Source: Pseudomonas putida
GTDB lineage: Bacteria > Pseudomonadota > Gammaproteobacteria > Pseudomonadales > Pseudomonadaceae
Assembly (NCBI RefSeq): GCF_001636055.1
Contig: NZ_CP011789.1
Location: 2,294,001 to 2,358,000 of the forward strand
DNA length: 64,000 nucleotides
Reading direction: 5' to 3'
Shown here: positions 18,741 through 27,545 of the stretch, piece after piece
Layout of the letters: every line of letters starts with the position of its first letter
Position numbering within the stretch: position 1 is the stretch's first letter
Made by a program: the position numbers and the translations under genes
The notes under the pieces: model-generated
The model's database searches: none
Told to the model about the DNA's origin: nothing
The model's input: only the letters and a program-made list of their open reading frames with translations

Positions 18741-18833
18741 GGTGTTCGCCGAAAGATTTTTGGTGCCCGTGAGATCGAGCGCCGCGCGGGCGGCGCTCGA
18801 TCTCACGGGCGCTAAAAATCTATCGGCGAGCAC
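18741..18833. repeat. 93-bp near-perfect palindrome between batD and sbcD
   Basis: A perfect 21-bp stem (18765-18785 with 18790-18810, loop GCGG) is extended by about 24 bp per side with only four mismatches. The flanks carry TTTTT and AAAAA runs at matching places. The rest of 18589-18874 (286 nt) shows no gene and must hold the sbcD promoter. Origin unknown: mobile repeat or strong bidirectional hairpin. Confidence 0.85.
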
Positions 18834-18874
18834 CTGTCAGCCCTCACGCAATCAAATGCGAGCACTGTGAAAAA

Positions 18875-20500
18875 TCACTTGGGATAAAGCGGCGGCAAAC
18901 CCCCACCATCCCCACCCACAGGCAACCCCTGCTGAGCCGAAGGAATATCTCCGATCGCCCGCCACAACTCATCCCCCTGCCAATGCTGCCCCGCCTCGCT
19001 GTAGAGCGCGCCATTGAGCCCATCCAGGGCATTGGACAAGGGCACGAAGCGCGCCGCCATCTCCGCCAGGGTCTCGGGTTGCTGCCGCGCCCAGGCGTCC
19101 AGCGCCTGGCGCGTCGCCTGCGGATCGTTGGCGAGGGTCGCGCGCTTGAGATCGTCGAGCAGCGTACGCGGGCTCGGCCCACTCTGCGATGCGCGCAATA
19201 CCGCCGGTTGCGAACGCGCCCGCCACCAGAGGGCAAAGCCCAGCAGCGTGGTCAGCGCCAATATCATCGTTGCCAGTTGCCACGGCCAGAGCAGCGCAGA
19301 TCCGCTGCTGACATCCCCCACCGGCGTGTCGGCGCTCAACGCCGGGTTATCGTCGACCTTGATGCTTCGCGCCGGCAGGCTGCTGTGCTCCAGATGGTCT
19401 TCGAGGGTGTTCCACCAGGTGACCTCCAGCGCAGGCAGCATCAGGTTGCCACTGTGGATCGGCACCAGCGCTTCGCGCTCCTCACGATTGGCGGTCATGC
19501 CGCGTTCATTGATCTCGTTGCGCAGCAGGGGTTGGTCCGGGTAACGGCGCAGGCCAGTGACCTCGGTAGCCGGCAGCGGTGGCAACTGCGTGCTGGACAG
19601 CCCCTCGGCGCGCAGGGTGATGCTGCGCGTCAGGGAATCACCAATCTGCGTCGGCTGCTGGTTCGGGTCGGGGTTCCAACGTTCTTCCAGGCTGAGGCTG
19701 CGGGCCGGGAGCCAGGTTACACCGGCAGGCCAGGTCGCAGGGATGGCCTTGACCTGCAGGTCAAGCGGCAGCGAGCTGACCTGCACCTGGCGCCCGCTGC
19801 GTGCCCCGCCAGCAGGCGGTTCAGCGCTGTCGGCAGCGGTGGCGGTGAAGGTCAGGGGAGGCACTTGCAGTGCGCCGCTCTGTTGCGGATAAAGCGCGTA
19901 GCGGGTTTCGATCACGCCATGGCGCACGCCGTTGATTTCTTTTTCGTAGGTGCGCGACTCGCCCAGCGGCTCGACCTTGGCGTTCTCAAGACGCAGCGGG
20001 CTGAGGTTGCTGTCGTCGTACAGCGACACCGAATGGTAGATGCGCAGGGTCAGTACCGCCTGGGCCTGGACGTAGACCTCGGAGCTGTCGAGGGTCGCCT
20101 CGATGAACACCTGCGAGGCGCTGTCCGGGCGATTGGAGTCGGGTTGTACCACTTGCAGTTCGATGGCCTGGCTGCGCGACTGCCCCAGTTGCAGCTCCGG
20201 GATCTGCAGGCTGCCGCTGCGCCGTGGCAGCAGGGTGACGATCCAGCGGGTGCTGGCACGGGTTTCGCCATCGAGGGTGTGCAGGCTGTTGAGCTGGCGG
20301 GTGCCGCGCACTTCGAAGTCGCCCTCCAGGGCGCGCAGGTCAGGTTTGCCGAACTGGGTGACATCCTGGCTTTCCAGCGTGAGCTCCAGGGTTTCGCCGG
20401 CTTCCACGCGGGTGCGATCGACACTCGCCTGCAGCGCCGGTTGGGCCTGAGCCAGGGTGAGCCAGAGCAGGCTGAGCAAGAAGACGCCGAGGCGACTCAT
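18875..20500 (-). CDS. batD: BatD-like aerotolerance protein
   Basis: Membrane-anchored protein of 541 residues from the ATG at 20500, which has a signal peptide (MSRLGVFLLSLLWLTLAQAQ). It has a large periplasmic region with Ig-like repeats (VDRTRVEAGETLELTLES near the mature start), one C-terminal transmembrane helix (about 397-417, LWPWQLATMILALTTLLGFA) and a basic cytoplasmic tail. BatD/oxygen-tolerance proteins act with MoxR ATPases and VWA proteins in envelope stress tolerance; the exact biochemistry is unknown. It overlaps batB by 4 nt and is the last gene of the operon. Confidence 0.9.
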   Translation of the reverse strand: MSRLGVFLLSLLWLTLAQAQPALQASVDRTRVEAGETLELTLESQDVTQFGKPDLRALEGDFEVRGTRQLNSLHTLDGETRASTRWIVTLLPRRSGSLQIPELQLGQSRSQAIELQVVQPDSNRPDSASQVFIEATLDSSEVYVQAQAVLTLRIYHSVSLYDDSNLSPLRLENAKVEPLGESRTYEKEINGVRHGVIETRYALYPQQSGALQVPPLTFTATAADSAEPPAGGARSGRQVQVSSLPLDLQVKAIPATWPAGVTWLPARSLSLEERWNPDPNQQPTQIGDSLTRSITLRAEGLSSTQLPPLPATEVTGLRRYPDQPLLRNEINERGMTANREEREALVPIHSGNLMLPALEVTWWNTLEDHLEHSSLPARSIKVDDNPALSADTPVGDVSSGSALLWPWQLATMILALTTLLGFALWWRARSQPAVLRASQSGPSPRTLLDDLKRATLANDPQATRQALDAWARQQPETLAEMAARFVPLSNALDGLNGALYSEAGQHWQGDELWRAIGDIPSAQQGLPVGGDGGGLPPLYPK

Positions 20501-22221
20501 CGTTGGGGTTCCTGATGCAATTGCTGTTCGTACCAGAATTTGCGTCGCAGCAGCTGCGCCGGGTTGTCGGGGATTTCCCGCAACCACTGCTCCAGGGCCT
20601 GGCGCTGTTCGGCGTCGAGGCTGGTAGAGGTGGGCCGCTGCGGCGGCTGGGTGAGGCTGTCATCATCGCCGCCCTGGTTGCCGGACGACGCCTGGTTGTT
20701 GCTGTTGCTGGTGCTGTCGCCGCCGTCCTGCGCGGGGCTCTGTTCGTCGTTGCCGGGCGTGCCCTGGGCACTGCTGGACGCCGAGCTGCTGTTGCCGTCG
20801 GTGTCGCGGCTCGGCGTCGGTTGTGCGTCGCTGGTGTCCGGTTTTTGCTCGGCGCGGCCCTCGCGTTGTTGCAGCAGTTGTTGCACCAGTGCCTGGTTGT
20901 CCAGCGCCGGTTGCAGGTCGGGCTGGCGCTCCAGTGCCTGTTCGTAGGCATCCAGAGCGGCATCCAGTTCGCCGGCGCGGGCCAGAGCGTTGCCTCGATT
21001 GTAGTGGGCCGCGGCGCTGTTGCCCTGGGCGAAGGCCTGGGCGGCGCCAGTGTAGTCGCCCGCCTGGTACAGCGCCATGCCGCGCCACTGCGGATCCTCG
21101 AAGCGCTGGGCGGCTTCGGCGGGGCGCTGGTGTTGCAGCAGGTGCTGGCCCTGTTGGTCGGGGCGACGCCAGAGGTCCTGGAATTCGAACGCCTGGCTCG
21201 GTTGGGGCAGGGCCAGCAGCAGTGGCAGGCAGAACAGCCAGCCGCGACGACCGGCGCAGGCGGCCAGCAGCAACAGGGGCAGCAATAGCCAGTAGCCCTG
21301 GTCGGCCCAGCTGTCCAGTTGCAGGGTCTGGCCGTCGTTGCGCAGGGCGCGGGGGGAGTCGAACAGGCCCAGACCGCGCAGGTCGAGATCGTCGATACGG
21401 GCATGCCGGTAGCGTCCGCCCGTGCCGACGATGAAGCGCTTGAGCTCGGCGCTGTCCAGGCGTGGGACGAGGATGGCGCCCTGGTCATCCTTGAGGTACT
21501 CGCCACTGGCCTGGCGCACGGGCGCGCCCTCGGCGGTGCCGACGCCGAGCATCAACAAAGAGGGGCCCTGGCGACCCAGGGCCTGGACGATACCCTGGCG
21601 CTCCTGCTGGCTGAGCGAGCTCCCGATCAGCAGCACGCGGCCTTGCCCCAGGCCGCTCTGAGCGAGCAATGCCAGGCCCTTTTGCACTGCCAGGTCGGCG
21701 CGGTGGCCGGGCTGCGGCATGATCGAGGGGTCGACGGCCTCGAGCAGGTTGCGTGTGGTGCCCAGGTCATCCGACAGTGGCACCAGGGTGTGTGCGCTGC
21801 CGGCATAGACGATCAACGCGGTCTGGCTGTCGCGACGGTGTTCGAGCAGGTCGAGCACCTTGCGTCGGGCCTGTTCCAGACGGTTGGGCGGGCTGTCTTC
21901 GGCGAGCATCTGCGGGGTCAGTTCGAGCAGGATCACCAGCGGGTCGGCAGGGCGTTGGCGGGTTTCTTCCAGGCGCTGCCAGCTGGGCCCGAGCAGGGCC
22001 AGGAGCACCAGCAGCCAGGCCAGGCCCAGGGCGATCCACGGCAGCTTGCTGGTGCTGCCATTGCCGCCCCGCAGCAACACTGCATGGAACTGCTGCGGCA
22101 GGATCATCTGCCAGCGTCCGGCACGTTTGCGCCGATGCCAGAGCTTGAACAGCAGCCAGCCGAGCAGGGGCACCACCAGCAGCCAGAGTGGGCGCAGCCA
22201 TTGTGGCCAGAGTTCGATCAT
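20497..22221 (-). CDS. batB: BatB/BatE-type VWA and TPR membrane protein
   Basis: A 574-residue fusion from the ATG at 22221. It has two N-terminal membrane helices, a von Willebrand A domain (about 85-290), two more helices (about 310-345), TPR repeats (about 370-445) and a low-complexity Ser/Asn/Gln/Asp-rich stretch before a conserved C-terminal helix. The metal site is degenerate: where BatA has DVSGS, this protein has ELTPQ, so a divalent-metal adhesion site is unlikely. The fusion corresponds to separate BatB and BatE proteins of other bacteria. It overlaps both neighbours by 4 nt. Confidence 0.88.
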   Translation of the reverse strand: MIELWPQWLRPLWLLVVPLLGWLLFKLWHRRKRAGRWQMILPQQFHAVLLRGGNGSTSKLPWIALGLAWLLVLLALLGPSWQRLEETRQRPADPLVILLELTPQMLAEDSPPNRLEQARRKVLDLLEHRRDSQTALIVYAGSAHTLVPLSDDLGTTRNLLEAVDPSIMPQPGHRADLAVQKGLALLAQSGLGQGRVLLIGSSLSQQERQGIVQALGRQGPSLLMLGVGTAEGAPVRQASGEYLKDDQGAILVPRLDSAELKRFIVGTGGRYRHARIDDLDLRGLGLFDSPRALRNDGQTLQLDSWADQGYWLLLPLLLLAACAGRRGWLFCLPLLLALPQPSQAFEFQDLWRRPDQQGQHLLQHQRPAEAAQRFEDPQWRGMALYQAGDYTGAAQAFAQGNSAAAHYNRGNALARAGELDAALDAYEQALERQPDLQPALDNQALVQQLLQQREGRAEQKPDTSDAQPTPSRDTDGNSSSASSSAQGTPGNDEQSPAQDGGDSTSNSNNQASSGNQGGDDDSLTQPPQRPTSTSLDAEQRQALEQWLREIPDNPAQLLRRKFWYEQQLHQEPQR

Positions 22222-23294
22222 CGCCGCCTCCTCAGGCGCAGGCGCTTGAGGCGCTGGCGCCATTCGGGGTGGGGCTGCAGAAAGCGTGGTCGACGCAGCG
22301 CGCGTTGCAGCAGATTGTCAGGCCACTGCACGGCGATCACCAACAGGACGCTGAGCAGCAGCGCCAGGGCCAGCGGCCAGGCATACAGCTCCCTGGCGGT
22401 GCGCGCCTGGGTGGGTTGCTGGGCCACTGGTTCGAGCTGATCGAGGGTGTCACCGATGCTGTTCAGCTCGGCGCCGTCATGGGCGCGGAAATAGGCGCCA
22501 TGGGTGAGCTCGGCGATTTCCTTGAGCGAAGCTTCGTCCAGGTCCAGGCTCGGATTCAGGCCGAGCAGGCCTGGAGTACCACTGGCGTCGGGGTTGGCGC
22601 CGATGCCGATGGTGTAGATGCGTACGCCTTCCTGGGCCGCCAGGCGCGCGGCCGTCAGGGGATGTATCAGCCCGCCGTTGTTGGCGCCATCGGTCACCAG
22701 CACCAGCACCCGGCTCTGTGCCGGGCGCTGACGCAGGCGCTTGACCGCAAGGCCGATGGCATCACCGATGGCGGTGTTCTTGCCGGCGATGCCGATCTGC
22801 GCTTCGTCGAGGAAGGTACGCACGGTGCGTCGGTCGAAGGTCAGCGGGGCTTGCAGGTAGGCCTCGCTGCCGAACAGGATCAGCCCGACCCGGTCGCCTT
22901 CACGGTCCTGGAGAAAGTCACCGAGCAGCGCCTTGACCAGGTCGAGGCGACTGATTTCGTCGCCTTTCCATTGCATGTCGGGGAAGTCCATCGAGCCCGA
23001 CACGTCCACCGCTACCAGCAGGTCGCGGCCGCTGGCCGCGATCGGTACCGGGTCGCCCAGCCACTGTGGCCGGGCGGCCGCCAGCAGCAGAAGCAGCCAG
23101 ATCACCACGAACGGCGCCTGCTGGCGCCAGGTTGGCAGGTTGAGGCGGGCGCGGCGCCCGGCAAGGCCTTCAAGTTCATCGAGAAAGCCCACCTTGAGCA
23201 CCGGCTCGCCGCTGTCGGCGGCAGGCAGCAGCAGGCGCATCAGCCAGGGCAGCGGCAGCAGGGCGAAGATCCACGGCCAGGCCAGGTCAAACAT
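22218..23294 (-). CDS. batA: BatA-like VWA domain protein
   Basis: Protein of 358 residues with N-terminal helices (about 5-23 and 60-78), a VWA domain with an intact metal-ion-dependent adhesion site (DVSGS at 97-101 and later Thr/Asp residues in LVTDGANNGG), and a C-terminal transmembrane helix. Family members sit in the inner membrane and are thought to be chaperone-like partners of MoxR ATPases. The ATG lies 8 nt inside the end of the DUF4381 gene. Confidence 0.92.
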   Translation of the reverse strand: MFDLAWPWIFALLPLPWLMRLLLPAADSGEPVLKVGFLDELEGLAGRRARLNLPTWRQQAPFVVIWLLLLLAAARPQWLGDPVPIAASGRDLLVAVDVSGSMDFPDMQWKGDEISRLDLVKALLGDFLQDREGDRVGLILFGSEAYLQAPLTFDRRTVRTFLDEAQIGIAGKNTAIGDAIGLAVKRLRQRPAQSRVLVLVTDGANNGGLIHPLTAARLAAQEGVRIYTIGIGANPDASGTPGLLGLNPSLDLDEASLKEIAELTHGAYFRAHDGAELNSIGDTLDQLEPVAQQPTQARTARELYAWPLALALLLSVLLVIAVQWPDNLLQRALRRPRFLQPHPEWRQRLKRLRLRRRR

Positions 23295-23781
23295 GTTTGC
23301 GAATCCAGGTCTCGACCGCCTGGGCGAGCCCGGCGATGGCCTTGTCGTCGAGCTTGCACTCGGGCTTGTAGGCGCCTTCGACCAGCACCATCCAGCGGGT
23401 CAGGCCCGCGGCTGGACAGCGGTTGTCGAGAAACGCCAGCCACTGGCGACCGTTGAGCGTGTGGCTGTTGGCGCCAGGGTAGTGATTGCGGCACAGGCGT
23501 TTGAGCAGGGCATTGATCTGCTGCAGCCAGGCACCCGCCGGTGCACCGTCGTAGGGGCGCGGCAAGCGGGCGAGTTCGGCCAGGGCTTCGACGCGGATCG
23601 GGTCCAGCGGCTGTTCGGCGGGCGGCGCCTGGCGTCGGCCTGGCCGCCAGCGGCGCAGGCGCCATAGCCCCCAGCCGAGCAGCGGCAGCAGGGCCAGCAA
23701 CAGCCACCAGCCCGGCGCCGGTGGCCACAGGCCGATGGCCGGCGGGGCGATCAGGGGTTGCAGCTGGTCGAGCGGGTTCAT
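23287..23781 (-). CDS. DUF4381 membrane protein
   Basis: A 164-residue protein with one hydrophobic segment (about 25-42, GWWLLLALLPLLGWGLW) followed by a basic stretch and a helical cytoplasmic domain. This matches DUF4381, a family found almost only in moxR-bat operons. Function is unknown; membrane anchoring next to MoxR is the likely role. Start overlaps the DUF58 stop by 4 nt. Confidence 0.88.
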   Translation of the reverse strand: MNPLDQLQPLIAPPAIGLWPPAPGWWLLLALLPLLGWGLWRLRRWRPGRRQAPPAEQPLDPIRVEALAELARLPRPYDGAPAGAWLQQINALLKRLCRNHYPGANSHTLNGRQWLAFLDNRCPAAGLTRWMVLVEGAYKPECKLDDKAIAGLAQAVETWIRKHV

Positions 23782-24719
23782 TGGCCGCTTCCCGGACGCT
23801 GGTTGAGGTACTCGCGCAACTGCTCGATCATTTCGCTCTGGGTGCTCAACGGCATCAGCACCACGCGCATTTTCTGCGCCAGCAGTTCCCAGCGTTCGAT
23901 ACGTGCTTCGGCCTGGTGGCGATAGAGCTGGCGCAGGTTGGCGTCCAGGGTGTCGAGCTCCAGGTGCGCGCCGCGTTGAGCGAAGCGTAGCAGGCCAGCG
24001 GCGGGCAGGGCGTGGTCGAGAGGGTCGGAGACCGGCATCAGCAGCACGTCGCAGTGGCGTGAGAGCATTGCCAGGTGCTGTTCGACGGCTGGGGTGAGTG
24101 CGCGTTCGTCGCAGATGACGATAGCCAGGCTGCCGGGGCGCAGCACTTCGCGCGCGCGGCGCAAGGCCAGGCCCAGGCTGTCGGATTGGGACAGCGCTTC
24201 GGTGTGCAGCGACTGGTTGACCTTGGCCAGGCGGTTGAGCAGTTGCAGCAGGCTCTGCTTGCTGCGCCGGGGCTTGATCTCGTGGTGTTCGTTGTCGCCG
24301 AACACCAGGCCGCCGATGCGGTCGTTATGGCCCAGCGCGGCCCAACCGAACAACGCCGCCGCCTGGGCCGCGAGCACCGACTTGAACATCAGGCCCGAGC
24401 CGAAGAACAGGCGCTGGCTCTGCTCGACCATGATGAAGATCGGCCGCTCACGCTCTTCATGGAACAGCTTGGTGTGGGGTTCCTGCGTGCGAGCGGTGAC
24501 ACGCCAGTCGATGTTGCGCACGTCGTCGCCGGCCTGGTACACGCGCACCTGGTCGAAGTCGACCCCGCGTCCGCGCAGCTTGGAATGGTGCAGGCCCACC
24601 AGCGGGCTGCGCTGGCCGGGCCGTGAGAACAGCTGGATCTCGCGCACGCGGTGGCGCATGTCGATCAGCTCGGCCAGGCCGATGCGGATGCCGGGTTCGG
24701 CGAGGTGCGTGGCGGGCAT
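23778..24719 (-). CDS. DUF58 family protein
   Basis: Cytoplasmic protein of 313 residues starting MPATHLAEPGIRIGLAELID at 24719, 4 nt after the moxR stop. It contains the family core RPGQRSPLVGLHHSKLRGRG, GVDFDQVRVYQAGDDVRNIDWRVTART (the signature DxRxIDW block) and a VWA-like C-terminal part. DUF58 proteins accompany MoxR ATPases in all such operons; the role is unknown. The frame stays open further upstream through moxR, but that part is a shadow. Confidence 0.92.
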   Translation of the reverse strand: MPATHLAEPGIRIGLAELIDMRHRVREIQLFSRPGQRSPLVGLHHSKLRGRGVDFDQVRVYQAGDDVRNIDWRVTARTQEPHTKLFHEERERPIFIMVEQSQRLFFGSGLMFKSVLAAQAAALFGWAALGHNDRIGGLVFGDNEHHEIKPRRSKQSLLQLLNRLAKVNQSLHTEALSQSDSLGLALRRAREVLRPGSLAIVICDERALTPAVEQHLAMLSRHCDVLLMPVSDPLDHALPAAGLLRFAQRGAHLELDTLDANLRQLYRHQAEARIERWELLAQKMRVVLMPLSTQSEMIEQLREYLNQRPGSGQ

Positions 24720-24723
24720 GGGG

Positions 24724-25683
24724 TCAGGCGACGGCGACGACGTCGAGGATACGCTGTACCACACGGTCCTGGTCGATGCCCGCAGCTTCGGCTTCGAACG
24801 ACAGGATGACGCGGTGGCGCAGCACGTCGAACAGCACGGCCTGGATGTCTTCCGGGCTGACGAAGTCGCGCCCGGCCAGCCAGGCATGGGCACGTGCGCA
24901 GCGGTCCAGGGCGATCGAGCCACGGGGGCTGGCGCCGTAGGCGATCCAGTCGGCAAGCTCGCTGTCGAACTTGGCCGGGGTGCGCGTGGCCATGACCAGT
25001 TGCACCAGGTATTCCTCAACGGCATCGGCCATGTACAGGCCGAGGATTTCCTTGCGTGCGGCGAAGATCGCCTGCTGGCTGACCTGGCGCTCCGGCTTGA
25101 CCTCGCCGCCCAGCGCCTCGCCACGGGCCTGCTGGAGGATACGACGTTCGACGGCCGCGTCGGGGAAGCCGATTTTCACGTGCATGAGGAAACGGTCGAG
25201 TTGCGCTTCGGGCAGCGGGTAGGTGCCTTCCTGCTCGATCGGGTTCTGCGTGGCCATGACCAGGAACAGCGGCGACAGCTCGTAGGTGCTGCGGCCCACG
25301 CTGACCTGGCGCTCGGCCATGGCCTCGAGCAGTGCCGATTGCACCTTGGCCGGGGCGCGGTTGATCTCGTCTGCCAGGACCAGGTTGTGGAAGATCGGCC
25401 CTTGCTGGAACACGAAGCTGCCGGTTTCCGGGCGATAGATCTCGGTGCCGGTGATATCGGCTGGCAGCAGGTCGGGGGTGAACTGGATACGGTGGAACTG
25501 CGCCTCGATACCCTCGGCCAACTCCTTGATGGCCTTGGTCTTGGCCAGGCCCGGTGCACCCTCGACCAGCATGTGCCCGTCGGCGAGCAGGACGATCAGC
25601 AGGCGCTCGACCAGCTTCTCCTGGCCAAGGATCTGGGAGGAGAGAAAGGTGCGCAGCGCGATCAGCGCTTCACGGTGTTCCAT
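24724..25683 (-). CDS. MoxR-family AAA+ ATPase
   Basis: A 319-residue AAA+ ATPase with Walker A GAPGLAKT (about 43-50), Walker B LVLADEINRAP, sensor ATQNP and a C-terminal lid. MoxR proteins are chaperone-like, often inserting metals or maturing complexes with VWA partners. It is the first gene of the six-gene moxR-DUF58-DUF4381-batA-batB-batD unit. The promoter should lie within 25684-25810. Confidence 0.95.
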   Translation of the reverse strand: MEHREALIALRTFLSSQILGQEKLVERLLIVLLADGHMLVEGAPGLAKTKAIKELAEGIEAQFHRIQFTPDLLPADITGTEIYRPETGSFVFQQGPIFHNLVLADEINRAPAKVQSALLEAMAERQVSVGRSTYELSPLFLVMATQNPIEQEGTYPLPEAQLDRFLMHVKIGFPDAAVERRILQQARGEALGGEVKPERQVSQQAIFAARKEILGLYMADAVEEYLVQLVMATRTPAKFDSELADWIAYGASPRGSIALDRCARAHAWLAGRDFVSPEDIQAVLFDVLRHRVILSFEAEAAGIDQDRVVQRILDVVAVA

Positions 25684-25813
25684 CGTCGGCGGTTCCTGGA
25701 AATGGGCCGGGCGCTTGGGGGAGGGCGGTTGCCGGGCAGGGGGTGATACTTTAATCCATCCAGGGGTGCGGCGACCAATTGGGTTTCCGAAAAATTCCTG
25801 ACGGCTGGGGTGG

Positions 25814-25836
25814 GCCGGGCCCGTTGCGGGCCCGGC
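25814..25836 (-). terminator. GC-rich hairpin after purine permease gene
   Basis: Perfect 10-bp stem (25814-25823 with 25827-25836) and loop TTG, 7 nt past the permease stop. No T run follows on the minus strand, so it may only protect the 3' end. Confidence 0.5.
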
Positions 25837-25842
25837 GACGTT

Positions 25843-27192
25843 TCAGAGGAACACGAACTTGGCGATGAAGATCACGCACAGCACCCACAGGCTTGCGGAA
25901 ATTTCCTTGTACTTGCCGGTCCCGGCCTTGAGCACGACGTAGCTGATGAAGCCCAGGGCGATGCCGTCGGCCACCGAAAAGGTCAACGGCATCATGATCG
26001 CGGTGACGATCGCCGGGATGCTGTCGGTCGCCTCGTCCCAGTTGATGTGCGCCATGCTGCCCATCATCAGCATCGCCACGTAAATCAGCGCGCCGGCCGT
26101 GGCATAGGCGGGGATCATCCCGGCCAGCGGGGCGAAGAACATCGCCGCAACGAACAGCAGGCCGACCACCACCGCCGTCAGGCCGGTGCGCCCGCCCGCG
26201 GCGACCCCGGCGGCACTTTCCACGTAGCTGGTCACCGGCGGTACACCTACTGCGGCGCCGAACACGCTGGAGGCACTGTCGGCTTTAAGGGCACGCGACA
26301 GGTTCTCGATCCGACCGTCCGGGGCCACCAGGTTCGCCCGCTGCGCCACGCCCATCAAGGTGCCGGCGGTGTCGAACATGTGCACGAACAGGAAGGCCAG
26401 CACCACGCTGATCATGCTGACGTTGAATACCCCGGCCACGTCCATGGCCATCCAGGTCGGTGCCAGGCTCGGTGGCAGCGAGAACACCCCGCCATACTGC
26501 ACCAGGCCCAGGCCCCAGCCGGCCAGGGTCACGGCGATGATGCTGATGAGAATGGCGCCGAACACCCGGTGGTAGCTCAGCACCGCGATCATCAGGAAAC
26601 ACACGGCCGCCAGCAGCGGTCCGGGCTCATGCAGCGAACCGAGCTTGATCAGCGTCGCCGGGCTGTCGACGATGATGCCGGCGGTCTTCAGGCCGATCAG
26701 CCCGAGGAACAGCCCGACCCCGGCACCCATGGCATGGCGCAGGCTCACCGGAATGCTGTTGAGCAGCCACTCGCGCACCCGCGACAGGGTCAGCAGCATG
26801 AACAGCACGCCCGAGACGAACACGGCGCCCAGCGCGGCCTCCCAGGTGTAGCCCATGGTGCCGACCACGGTGTAGGTGAAGAAGGCGTTGAGCCCCATGC
26901 CCGGTGCCAGGCCCACCGGCCAGTTGGCGTACAGGCCCATCAGCAGGCAGCCCAGGGCGGCGGCGATGCAGGTGGCGACGAAGGCGGCACCGTGATCGAT
27001 ACCGGCGTCGGCCATGATGTTGGGGTTGACGAAGATGATGTAGGCCATGGTGATGAAAGTGGTCATCCCGGCGATCATTTCGGTCCTGACGGTCGTGCCG
27101 TGGTGCCGGAGTTTGAAGATCCGCTCCAGCCATCCCGGTCGGGGCGACGCAGCGAGATCCAGCGTTGGGGCTTCGGATTTGCGGCTTTCCAC
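25843..27192 (-). CDS. NCS2/AzgA-type purine permease
   Basis: Membrane transporter of 449 residues with about 12-14 hydrophobic segments. It matches the adenine/guanine/hypoxanthine AzgA-like branch of the nucleobase-cation symporters: the start region GMTTFITMAYIIFVNP, VGLAPGMGLNAFF, FVHMFDTAGTLMGVA and the signature TSYVESAAGVAAGGRTGL are all present. It imports purine bases by proton symport. The GTG start at 27192 has AGGAG 9 nt upstream. It is divergent from an FCD-type GntR regulator and close to guanine deaminase and xanthine dehydrogenase, which supports a purine substrate. Confidence 0.92.
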   Translation of the reverse strand: MESRKSEAPTLDLAASPRPGWLERIFKLRHHGTTVRTEMIAGMTTFITMAYIIFVNPNIMADAGIDHGAAFVATCIAAALGCLLMGLYANWPVGLAPGMGLNAFFTYTVVGTMGYTWEAALGAVFVSGVLFMLLTLSRVREWLLNSIPVSLRHAMGAGVGLFLGLIGLKTAGIIVDSPATLIKLGSLHEPGPLLAAVCFLMIAVLSYHRVFGAILISIIAVTLAGWGLGLVQYGGVFSLPPSLAPTWMAMDVAGVFNVSMISVVLAFLFVHMFDTAGTLMGVAQRANLVAPDGRIENLSRALKADSASSVFGAAVGVPPVTSYVESAAGVAAGGRTGLTAVVVGLLFVAAMFFAPLAGMIPAYATAGALIYVAMLMMGSMAHINWDEATDSIPAIVTAIMMPLTFSVADGIALGFISYVVLKAGTGKYKEISASLWVLCVIFIAKFVFL

Positions 27193-27331
27193 AGCGAGTA
27201 CTCCTCAAGTCTTTCTTGTTGTTCTGGAGCCTTGGTCCTGCGCATGCACTTGGCGGCTCCGCGAGGGGGTGGCAGACGCCTGACGGCTTTGTTGACTTTT
27301 GGGTCAGGAAGTTGCTCGGTGGATTATGCTT

Positions 27332-27341
27332 TTGTGTACAA
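27332..27341. promoter_or_regulatory. candidate GntR operator 1 (TTGTGTACAA)
   Basis: Palindromic TTGT-GT-ACAA, fitting the general GntR-family operator form with GT and AC half-sites. A close copy lies 98 bp away. The assignment to the adjacent regulator is inference. Confidence 0.45.
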
Positions 27342-27429
27342 AGAATGCAAATAATGTTTTATCTTTTGTTCGCACAATCTGTGCTCACGCAGCTATATGG
27401 GTATTGGCCACCTGCAGAAACGGCTCAGC

Positions 27430-27439
27430 CTGTGTACAA
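27430..27439. promoter_or_regulatory. candidate GntR operator 2 (CTGTGTACAA)
   Basis: Second copy of the same motif, one base different in the first half-site, 107 nt before the regulator start. It could serve autoregulation. Confidence 0.45.
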
Positions 27440-27545
27440 TGCGCAGATACCTTGATCCCTTTTTTCACCCCAGGACTTGCCAGCCACCCTCTGACAGGTA
27501 TTACAGTCGAGGTTCCACTGGCCGATCCCTTGTGCTCGAGTGCCC

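Larger units (their letters stand above)
27193..27545. promoter_or_regulatory. divergent control region of permease and GntR gene
   Basis: A 353-nt gap without a gene between divergent starts. It is visibly AT-richer around 27320-27380 and holds two TTGT/ACAA palindromes listed separately. It must contain both promoters. No riboswitch fold was recognised. Confidence 0.7.

Noticed and set aside
27193..27545. Purine riboswitch in front of the permease
   Set aside because: No conserved purine or NMT1-type aptamer pattern could be recognised by eye.
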